From: Agapetus fuscipes
Lineage: Eukaryota; Arthropoda; Insecta; Trichoptera; Glossosomatidae
Length of the DNA stretch: 64,000 bases
Direction: 5' to 3'
NCBI GenBank assembly: GCA_951799405.1
Contig: OX637344.1
Location: 13,330,001 to 13,394,000 of the forward strand
Under the pieces are notes generated by a model. It was not told the DNA's origin. It saw nothing but the letters and a program-made list of their open reading frames with translations, and did no database searches. The position numbers and the translations under genes are program-made. Position 1 is the stretch's first letter, and each line of letters opens with the position of its first letter. Of the stretch, positions 20,628 to 31,100 are shown piece after piece.

Positions 20628-21180
20628 TGGATGTCGTGGTAGAGGAAGACCGAGAAAAGTATGGATGGATCAAATTTCTGAAATAGCGAATGAATGGGAT
20701 ATCCAGAGTCATAATAAAAGGAGGACTTGCATGAAAAAGGTTATGACTCTGGATGAAATGAAAGAAGTGTGCAAGGACAGGAAGAAGTGGCGGCTAATCT
20801 GCAATGGTGATTTCTAATGTTGGTGTATTAATTTGCTACATTTTTTGCATAGGAAATTTCTGACTTTTTTTGTATAGATTTCTTTGTAAGGTTTTGTTCT
20901 TTTATATATTTAAATGTAATTTTTTATTCATATTCCTTGACTTATAGGTTGGTATGAGGCTGACCACCCATACTGTAAAAAATGGTTCACTTTGCCAATG
21001 TTACCCCTGTTTCAGGGAAGGTCGGCAAAAGTTGTGGGGCTTATGTTCATTTGAGGTTTGGATTTTATTTGTAAGTACACATTTAGCATTTGTAAGCGCG
21101 AACTACACTTGTTGGTTTGTGGGCTTACATCTGAGAGCTTTAAATGAATATATCCTTGCAACTTAGATTATAGATTATAG
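20628..21180 (+). mobile_element. 553-bp LINE end with T240 tail, copy 1
   Basis: The first 190 bp encode GRGRPRKVWMDQISEIANEW and end in ICNGDF and a stop; an A/T-rich spacer follows, then a full T240 and a TTAGATTATAG tail. The 9-bp direct repeat ATCTATGTA flanks it (20619-20627 and 21181-21189). It links T240 to a LINE reading frame and differs from the copy at 60469 at only two positions that I can find. Confidence 0.88.
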
Positions 21181-21189
21181 ATCTATGTA

Positions 21190-21888
21190 ATGATTTATAC
21201 ATGAGGTAGTAATCTTCAATTGATTTTGCATCAAATTGGAAAAAAAATACTCCCTGTAAGTTCGTTCAAAAAATAAATCAATGTGTGAAAAGATGTGTGT
21301 AAAGATGATGCTGAAACAACAAATTGGTGACAGTTCTAGGAGGGGTTGAAGAAAAAATGAAAAACTGTTGAAAATGGAAAACTTTTATTTGAGATATTTT
21401 TTACAAAATAATGACTGTACACAGAGCGTCAGTAGACGTGTGTGTGGTTTGGTGACATACCTAAGGATAAGTAAAACATGTTGACACACAGTGTTAAGTC
21501 AATTAAGATAATCATCATTGGGGGAGATTGTCACACAATGAAACAAAAACAACTCCACACACTCGCAAGGCTTCAAAGTTTATAAAATATCTAAAGTAGA
21601 AAGCTATAACTGACCCTAGGCCGTGACTTACACTATATAAAACTATTCATAAACTTAACCTTATGTACAAAACAATATCAAAAAGCCTATAATCTAGGCT
21701 GCAGTTTACAAATAACATTCTTAGGAACAGGGTGGAGCCTTGCAATTATGATCCAAATAAAAGAAATGGATAAAGCATCTAAGCCGCTTGGTCGAAAAGT
21801 CAAAGGTGTAGTCTTAGTAAGGCGAGATATGTGAGAACTGTCAAACAAATTGCACGCTTAATCATAAAGAGCAACAGCTCAGCTTAGA
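21190..21888. other. Intergenic, no feature seen
   Basis: Unique-looking AT-rich sequence between the 553-bp element and SINE-B. Confidence 0.5.
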
Positions 21889-22213
21889 CCGGTCCGTAGT
21901 CCAGTGGCAACACTTTGGACTCGTAAATGGAAGGTTGTGGATTTGAATCCCGGCAAAGCACAAAAAATATATCAATTATATAGATATGCTCTTCGCTGGG
22001 TTGAATAATTCATAAAAAAAAACCTTTACCAAAGCCCGGTCACTAAAAAGGTCCATCCAGCCTTACAGCAACTGGGTCTTGCTTGAGTATTGGCGATTTG
22101 TAGCGACCACCAAACTCGTAAACACTTCTGCGGCACTGCAGCAAGTGTCATAGACCCCTAGAGTCTCTGAAATCTAGGGTGTCTCCCGCACAGGATTTCT
22201 TAAAAAAAAAAAA
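21889..22213 (+). mobile_element. SINE-B, full length with poly-A
   Basis: Head CGGTCCGTAGTCCAGTGGCA, box B GGATTTGAATCCC, body GGTCCATCCAGCCTTACAGC, LINE-derived end CTCCCGCACAGGATTTCTT and a run of about 14 A. A short SINE-A head (22216-22241, reversed) follows. Confidence 0.9.
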
Positions 22214-22926
22214 AATCTACCAACTGAGCTATCAACGGAATAGTGTCAGAATCAATGCAGGCTCTCTTGACATAGTTTTGACGCTGAACTAGATGCCATT
22301 GAATTTTTATTGCTTCATAATGCATCAACATAACCTGACTTAATTGTTTATTAACAATGTTGATATCTGTTTCTCACAAGGACATAATGTGTTGGTGAAT
22401 TAGCTGTACGCCCTTCTGAATTCATTTGCAATTTCCAAAACCTGTACCTGCAGAGTTCTAGAGTTTTCCTATTAATACAAGTCAGTGAGCCAAGTGTGAA
22501 ACACCCGGACCTGAGAGATTCCACACAACAAAAGAATAACAAATACGCCGACAATATTACCAACAATTCAAAACTGGCATCAAGAAAGTAATAAGACCGT
22601 ATGAATGCAGGGTAATTTGATATGTCCAATAAAATACACATGTAATGTTGATCCCTGGTAACTTCAGTAGAAATATGTCGACTTGACGCTGGCGCCCCTG
22701 CTCTCTGCTGGAATTCCTCACAAACAACACATACATATATGGGCTCTATAAATCAAATGACATTTGAGGTGAACACAATCAAACACGGCAATGTAGGGTT
22801 TGAAAATGAGATAAATACATGGAAACAGAAAGTCAGTGTTCCCACGTGTTCATCTCATTTCCAGGCAGAATCTTCACTTGCCCTATTTGCTCAAATAATT
22901 GTGTTAATTACAATTTGTTGATGTAA

Positions 22927-23151
22927 GGCCGTTTGTCCACCGCACGCCGTCACCGTCACATCACCGGGAACGAGATGACGGCGCCGAAGTAGCGGTACAT
23001 GTAATGTATTTATGTATTGCCTGGTTGTAGGCAATACATAACCTATAACCAGCAAAATGGGTCGCGGTGGACAAACGATCGCCGTCACATCAATTAAACT
23101 CGGCCCGAAATAATCTCGTTCTCGGTGACGGCGTGCGGTGGACAAACGGCC
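22927..23151. mobile_element. PIF/Harbinger-like MITE
   Basis: The 29-bp terminal inverted repeats begin GGCCGTTTGTCCACCGCACG and are perfect. TAA is duplicated at 22924-22926 and 23152-23154. 225 bp, GC-rich. Confidence 0.85.
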
Positions 23152-23394
23152 TAAGTGCCGCTTATTCTGTAGAGCTCCATTTCTCTTTACAAACCCTGAA
23201 CATTTCTTAATTCCACTATTTATTTTCTAACAAGCATGTTTTGTCATTTAAGGCACTGTCAAACATTTCAAGAATTTATGTTTTTTTTTCAGGTGGTTCA
23301 CACAGTGAAAGTCCACCGTAAATACAAATTGAAAATTATTTTTCAAATTAATTATGAATTTGTAAACTTGAAAAAGTAATCCCTTGAATGAGCT

Positions 23395-24065
23395 CAGCAC
23401 ATTTGAAATGTGATGTCACTTAGCCGGGACGGCAGAGACCCAGGACGGAGAGCGGAACTTCAATATGACGTTATGTCGGCAGTAGATGTAGATGAGAATA
23501 AAGTAAAGCGCTGCATACTGCACAAACAACTCCATACATTTCACAATGCTGTGAACTAAAATCATTCCCTGGTTGTCGGGAATCCACTTTATATTTACTA
23601 TGGGTGACATATTATGATCCATGTAAACTGGAGTTAGATCCTTTTACATGCTGACAAATAAAAATTTGGACAATATGTTTTGCCATGCACGACCGTATAA
23701 AATAATAATGGTTCCTAAGGATCTTAGCAACTTATAACAAAATATTACTTAGCCTTCTCCCGAGCAACTTGACCAAGTGATGTCGTTACTTTTTTTTGTC
23801 AACATGAAATGTGTGAACTCCATTGTATAAATGCCAATTTCTGCTGTGCGCAAAACAAATAAAATGCATTATTTTTTACAAATGGTCACTTCACAAACAT
23901 TTTGGGCACAGATGTCCCAAATATGACTTTTCTCAGCTGGTAAATGTCACAGGTCTATGCAAGTAGAATGCTTAACAACCAATAAGTAGTTAGTCTTTGC
24001 TCTAACAACCGGTCGTGTGACGTAACAACTTTTTTGTCTACATCAAATGTGCAGACTACATTCAT
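23395..24065. repeat. Dispersed repeat R2 cluster
   Basis: TTCACAATGCTGTGAACTAA, CTTAGCAACTTATAACAAAA and CTAACAACCGGTCGTGTGAC, two or three diverged units in a row, ending at the minisatellite. Confidence 0.5.
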
Positions 24066-24104
24066 TAAAATGAATTGAAAAATAGTGGAGCCGAGAATAG
24101 TTCA

Positions 24105-24412
24105 ACACAATGGCTGCCTCTGAGTCCTCCCACTTGCGCTGTGTTCCTACACAATGGCTGCCTCTGAGTCCTCCCACTTGCGCTGTGTTCCTACACAATG
24201 GCTGCCTCTGAGTCCTCCCACTTGCGCTGTGTTCCTACACAATGGCTGCCTCTGAGTCCTCCCACTTGCGCTGTGTTCCTACACAATGGCTGCCTCTGAG
24301 TCCTCCCACTTGCGCTGTGTTCCTACACAATGGCTGCCTCTGAGTCCTCCCACTTGCGCTGTGTTCCTACACAATGGCTGCCTCTGAGTCCTCCCACTTG
24401 CGCTGTGTTCCT
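24105..24412. repeat. Minisatellite: seven identical 44-bp units
   Basis: The unit begins ACACAATGGCTGCCTCTGAG and ends GCGCTGTGTTCCT. Seven copies follow head to tail with no difference. The array starts about 400 bp beyond the NAA25 stop. 44 is not a multiple of 3, so it is not a coding repeat. Confidence 0.95.
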
Positions 24413-24810
24413 ACAGTAACAACTTTTGAGCTTTCAGCTATGCAGAATAATTAAAATATTATATTTACATGGGTCCTACATTTCCAAAAGCCGCTATCTC
24501 CAATTGCAGTGAAAAGTGACGTTTTTTACAGTTTTGTCAAGAGATAGAACTACCCTTTTTGCTCCCATGTCTGCTATATCTTGACTAAAAACAAGTCAGT
24601 CAATGGTTGGTTCCCAATTCCTTCATCGCCAACATTTAAAATGTTAATTTCTCAAAAATGGTTGCGTGTGGAGATAGTGGACTTTGGACTCACATATTCT
24701 ATCAAAGAGAACCTGACACAAGAATGATAAAGGACTTTTTACACAAATCCTCATGGCAGGCAATGTTGTTAAGGTTCTCCAGGTGATGGCACACTGATGT
24801 TTCAGCTGTG

Positions 24811-25194
24811 TTAGAGATGCAAGCCCGACAGATATTTCTGTTTATCCTGCACCAGCTGCTGCAGCTCTTTGAGGGCTAGCTCGTGGCCCCGCCGCAAATT
24901 CTCCGCCACAGGCCGCTCGCTGCCGCCGACCGTCAGGCTGGCAAAGTGCTCTGCTATGTCGGGGAGAGACGGGGGCGGCAGCCAGGCTTGCAGGCAGCTG
25001 GCCAGACGAGACAGGGCGGGCTGGAGGGGCGCGGCCGGAGATGAGGCCCTACAAGGACTCGGGGCAGCCTCCGGGGGGTCTGCCCGGGCCCCACGCCTCG
25101 CCCCCCTCCCTCCAGCCCCGGCGCCTGCACGTGAGTTTGACGATCTGGACAGATCGGAGCACACCCCGACGCAAAAACACGCAATACTCAGCAC
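24811..25194 (-). CDS. NAA25: NAA25 terminal coding exon
   Basis: The acceptor is TTGCAG at 25195-25200; it is the only nearby acceptor in phase 0 with exon 11. It encodes VLSIACFCVGVCSDLSRSSN, a Gly/Ala/Arg-rich low-complexity linker, then LQAWLPPPSLPDIAEHFASL and a final helix ending QQLVQDKQKYLSGLHL. The VLSIACFCVGVCSDL helix aligns with VILWVSSYCESVL of human NAA25; the rest is poorly conserved, so the linker boundaries are less sure. Confidence 0.85.
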   Translation of the reverse strand: MLSIACFCVGVCSDLSRSSNSRAGAGAGGRGARRGARADPPEAAPSPCRASSPAAPLQPALSRLASCLQAWLPPPSLPDIAEHFASLTVGGSERPVAENLRRGHELALKELQQLVQDKQKYLSGLHL

Positions 25195-28100
25195 CTGCAA
25201 GTCATCATCACTGATTAGGACATTGAAAAACTACTGTTGTGAGTGGAGTTAAGGTCTTGGAGAGTTGATTTCCGGCATCTGTTGCTGTGGTCTATAGGAG
25301 CTGCAGTTTTAGTCCTTAGACATATTTATATAGTAAAATGAACTTTACGGGTTAATTACACTTTTCAGATATTAGACAAATCTTTATTGGAGAATCTACA
25401 TTATTCTCGACATTACATCCTCAAGAGCATATAATGCCATTTACAATCTGTGATACATTAGAATCAGTTCATCTTTCAATTTTTTCCAGACCACCAGTAG
25501 GTTGGTAAAATGGTAAATAATCAATAATTCCATTTTTGATGTTACTTATTCACTGAAACAGACAAGCAATGAATTGTGATCCACACAAGGAGGATGCTTA
25601 GCAATGAAATAGTACATCTAAATCTAAGCTGCAAAGATATGTATCATTTGAGATTCATATTAAATGCATTCCCACAAGCAGACACGCATAATTTCGCACT
25701 CAAACATGCCGCATGTGGACCTACAGTATAAAAAACCCAATCTCAAATGAACATAAGCCCTGCAACTCTTGCCGACCTTCCCTGAAAAAGGGGTGACATT
25801 GGCAAAGTGAACCATTTTTTACAGTATGGGTGGTCAGCCTCATACTAACCTATAAGTCAAGGAATGAATATATCATTCTAATAATCACAGCCTTACCTCC
25901 AAATAATTGACAACAATCTCCAGGGTTTCCCTGCACACCCAGTGAGGATCCTCAGCCTCCCTCTGCATCTTCAACCTCTCCTCCGTACACCGCGCGCACT
26001 TCTCCAGCTGTTCCTGACACGCTGCCACTGTTTCTTCATTGACTTGAGCTCGCGCAACGGACAAGACGATGGAAAACCACAATGAAACAGCCTGTCGGAA
26101 TGGAGCAGGTCCGGCAATATAACCGATTAATTTAGGAGGCAGCTGGCCAGTTGGACTCGCTTGGTCCACGGCTTCTACTTTTCTAGAGCAAATTTGTTCG
26201 CCGAGGTCGTCGAATTCCCGAATGGCGTCTTGGAGCTGTGTTATTTTTTCGTCTCTAAGTGTGGCATCACTGGGGATGGCCGCCGCTGCCTGCAAGCAGC
26301 GTACTATGAGGCTCTTGAGCCGCGTGTAATCTTTGTCTTGCTGATATTGCTTCTGAGGAGCTTCGGGATCTTGCACGGAAGGCGGGTCCCAATTGGTGTA
26401 GACTCCCAAGTCTCGATTGTCACTGGAAAATGAAGCGTGCCACATTAGATTCAACAGTTTGATTGTGGAGGGCGTGTGTGAGCAGACTTGCATCTATACA
26501 TGCCATTGCAAGTGTCAGGTATCTGCCATTGTAATGTTTAGTATGGTTGCAGTCCAAAGTGTTACCACTGGACTACGGACCGGTCCGTAGTCCAGTGGTA
26601 ACACTTCGGACTCGTAAATGGAAGGTTGTGGGTTCAAATCCCGGCGGAGCACAAAAAAATACCATTTGTGTTTTCATATTTGCTCTTTGCTGGGTTGAAA
26701 AATTCATAAACCTTTACCAAAGATCGGTCATCAAAAGGTCCATCCAGCCTTACAGCAACTGGGTCTTGCTTGAGAATTGACACTTTGTAGCGACGACCAA
26801 GCTCGTTAAAAGTCCGGTCAATAGCTCAGTTAGTAAAATACTTGCATTCCATGCCGAGAGCAAGGGTTCAATCCCAAGGTGTACTCAGCCTTCACAAGAA
26901 ATGAGAACCAGCCCCCCCGGGAGCTGGGAAACCCCCACTTCAACTGAAAGTGGTTGGTGTGGGGCCGGCCCCCTTACCCGTAAAAATAAATAGGTCCCGA
27001 GTCGCCACATGCGATCCTTTCGGGGATAACGCAGGCAAGATGTTACACTGTATTAGTAAACTGTAGCTTAGTTGAAGGGTGTGGGTTTGAAGAGAGAGAG
27101 AAGCAGCTTGCTGGTGTCCCACCTGAGCATTTCCCACTTGATGCTGGTGGGGCAGGGTGTGGCTGTGAGGCTCTTGAGGGCAGCCGCGTGTGTGGTTGCC
27201 GTGACAACGTTCAGTATTGCCAGCTCCATCCCGGTGGTGATGCGGTGCAGAGAAGAGTGCAAGCGTTCCCTCCACTCCATCAGCTCTTCCAGCTTGGTGA
27301 ACGAGCCAAACTTGTAGGAGAAGGTCAGGTGGTCTATGCTCTGAAATAAATAATGAGTTTAACTAGTAGGAGTAGCGGTAGGAGTAGTAGGCTTCAACAC
27401 AGAGAAACCGATCTGGATTCACCAATGCGCGGTGACTTCCTTATCCCAGTTCTGAACTGACAGACCTGCTGCAACATTTGTAACATACAACCAAACCACA
27501 CCTTTCTGCTTTCCCTACATAGAAGTAGATCTCTCCACCAGACCTGAACCATCTATGAGATTTGTCATTGTCATCTATCTATGAGTCTGGCACAAATACT
27601 GAGCAACAATCAGCAAACATTCAGGTTAACAAAGCTGCAATAGACTGAGCTCATGGTAGACATGCAATACAGAATTACATTTACGAACATTCCTTTTGGG
27701 ACATTGATTATCAAAAGCCATTCCCAATGCCTTTTGAGTTATTGAACTGTATTGTTGCAAAGGTCACTTCATTTTTTGGTTTTAAGTTGTACTTGTGTAC
27801 CTCTGCAGAGGTGTCTCCACTTTCTTCTGTCCTTGCACAATTTTTTTGTCTCATTGACATTCGTCACTCTTCCTGCATGCTCTTCTCTTTTGAAAAATAT
27901 AAGTCGTTCGTTGTCCATTCTTTCTAAATGCCCGCCTTTCAACTTTCCCCTTCATATTCTTGTTAGTCTCTCACTCATTCACTACCACATATTTAGTCTT
28001 CTTTCTGGTTGGTGGAAGGTTGTGGGTGATGTAACATCTTACCATACTTATACAACTTAGTCAACACAAATATAATTTCCCAACATAAAGATGGAATGAA

Positions 28101-31100
28101 ATGCAGGAACCAGCCCACCCTGAGATGCCCATATGTATGAAGGAATAACTAATGTGAATGGAGCGGGAATTACATCTTTGTAGTTCTGCATGAAGAAACG
28201 CTGCGTGGCCTCATAGGCCTGCGTACACAGCTTGTAGAGTGCGCTGCCGCCCAGCCGCGCGCAGTGCACGTGGCCCAGGGAGTCCAGCTGCACGTGCTTC
28301 ACGTCCAGCGACTCGTACACCACCTGCGCCGCCCCGCCGCAGCCTGCAAACAACAAGATACAACACTAGTGTGACACAAATAGATACTACATCTGTTTCA
28401 ACCAACCCCAACACCAAGCTTACTTAGAAAGAGAGCAAAAATGCTCCGAGTGTGACCTTATTATAATGGGATGCATTAAAAAGGAAGGTAAATAGTTACG
28501 GTTATAAAATTTGTGCTGAATTCATTATTAACTTCCATTAAAAATAATTATACATAAGAAAATACGCACCTAGGCTTCATGTCCTTTCTGGTTACTTTTT
28601 GGCTTTGAAGAATAGGCAATAATATCATACAACTTAAAATTGATTTTCTGAATACAGTACAAAACAAATCATTGGAAATGAAACTGCATTTAAATCTGGC
28701 CGAATCCAATAACCCTGTAATAAAACATTAAGTAAGCTCCTCACTATGAGAACAGCACTCCTAGTGATTTAGTTTGTGGACATTATTTCCCCTGCGATGG
28801 TGGCAGAGATGGATGACACTTGTGAGCTTACCCAGGAAGTGGTAGAATTTGATGCACAGCAGTTTACAGTGGAAGTTACTGGGACTGTTCTCCAGCACGT
28901 ATTCTAGCAGACATAAGGCTTCTATGAGAGGTCTGGAGCTGGAGCATTTCCGCGCTGCAACATAAAAGAAATCCAATCAGCGATTATACTCATGCCGCGA
29001 TGCCAGCCAGCGTGCCCGCGATTATCGTGTGCCTACTTTTTAACTATTATCCAGGTACCGAAATCTTGGTTTTGATTTGAATTATTTTCAAAGATACAAA
29101 ACATATCACCTTTCTGTTTTTTATCTCAAAAGAGAGTGAAATAAAGGTTTTTAGTGCATAATTTAGTAAAACGTTAGTAGAATAAATTAAGAACTTTGTC
29201 TTTCAATTTGTCAGTTTACAAGATCAACTTCAAATATTTTTTTTAAATATTCACAAACGAAAAATTATTGCTTTGAGTTTATTGGTGTGTAGTTTTATCC
29301 GATAAAAGTATGTTAAACAATATTTTTGATCTTATTTCTGTGTAAAAACTAAAGAAAAATGAAAAAAAAACTATTTTATGGCATGCATTTGTTATGAGCT
29401 TTGAATGCTAATATATCCTTGCAACTTGGATTATAGATCGGCGATGTCACACAGGTGAGGAATATTCTAAATGTTGGGAATGTATTACCGAGGTCCCAGC
29501 AGAGGTGCGCGGTGAGCAGGCAGTAGGGGTCCGAGGGGGCCCTCTCCGTGGCAGAGCGGGGCGGGTGCAGCGCGGCCCGCTGGCAGTGCAGGGCCAGAGC
29601 GGCCACCAGCGCGCGGGCGTGCCCCTCTCCCAGCCGCGCCTGCCGCCCACAGCAGCGGGACAGCTGCAGCGAGCAGATGTGGCGCTGCATCTGCTCCTCC
29701 TGCACATCGCAACACATCAATCACACAACGGGCTTGTAATCGTCGGGCTGCAAGAGCCTCGCCAGACTTTAATGGGTGGGTAAAAACGCAACTAAGCTAC
29801 ACATATAGCGTGACTTCTTGCTGCGTTATCCCTGAAGGGTTTTGTATGTGGCGAGTTGAGCCTATTTATTTTTACAGGCAAGGGGGCTGGCCTTACGCCA
29901 ACCACTTCAGTTGAAGTGGGGGTTTCCCAGCTCCAGAGAGGGCTGGTACTCAATTCTTGTGAAGGCTGAGTAAACCTTGCCTGTTTATTTTGGGGTTTGA
30001 AATAAACACCAAAACAGGAAATCATTTCTGGCACCCTCGGCGGGTTTCGAACCCGCGCTCACGGCATGGAATGCAAGCACTCTACCAAATGAGCTATCGA
30101 CAGGACTAACAATAAAAAATACAATTAAGCTGCAGATATAGTGAAAAATGTTCCCATGTTGTCCTCCAAGGGTGGCATATGGTGTGTGGAACCTATAATT
30201 TTTCACAGGTAAAGGGGTAGGCCTTACGCTTTCCTAGATTTTACATTGAAACATAACTTGAGGGTGTTTTCACTTGTTTGTGGATAATTTCTACTTTCTT
30301 GCTGAGAAAAAAGAAAGTCTTGTTTTATACTGAGTGTGTTGCTATCCCGCCCATCACAATGTGCATTCATATCCCTCCCTGTTTTTGGCCCTCGGCCCCA
30401 CCGGGCACAGATACAGCCGCATGTCACTCACACTGCACGCCGCCTTGAGGTAGCGAGGAAGTACTCCATGAATTGTCAGCAATGCTTACATTTTGTGGCA
30501 GGGAGACGGCGCTGATGCCCACAGTGTCCATCAGCCTCTGGGCCAGTAGCTCTCTCTGCTCCGGCGCCACCAGACAGAGGTACGGCCGCATGTCACTCAC
30601 GCTGCACGCCTTGTGCCCAAACGTGAGGAAGTACTCCACCAGCAGCTCCGAGGCGTCGCCCACAAGGCCTGCGCAAGCCATAATAACAATATTAGGATGA
30701 TATATTTGGTGAGCGCTGTTTTTATGTGTATCTCACCTCAAGAGCCCTCTGCGAGCTTGGTCATCGCTGTAGAAAGCGTCAATTCTCAAGAAAGACTCAG
30801 TCCAGTTACTGTAAGGCTGGATGGACCTTAAGCGACCGGTTTTTGGTTAAGGTATGTGAATGCGTTTACCCAGCGATGATCATCTTTGAAAATCTAAATG
30901 GTATATTTTTGTGTGCTCCCCTGGGATTCGAACCCACAACCTTCCATTTACGAGTCAGAAGTGTTAACCACTATTAATCATCGATCATCAATCAAGGTCA
31001 GCAATCAAGGTCATAACATTACTTACAATACTTAACAACTAACAGTGTTACTTCTACTTGTCATGATGCATAAACTGTGGAAATTTTTTCTAAAAAAAAT

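Noticed and set aside
24105..24412. CRISPR-like array
   Set aside because: The 44-bp repeats are directly adjacent with no spacers, in a eukaryotic intergenic region.
25060..25133. Acceptor at the GTGCAG near 25134 for the last NAA25 exon
   Set aside because: It would need one incoming base, but exon 11 ends in phase 0. The TTGCAG at 25195 fits the phase and adds the conserved VLSIACFCVGVCSDL helix.
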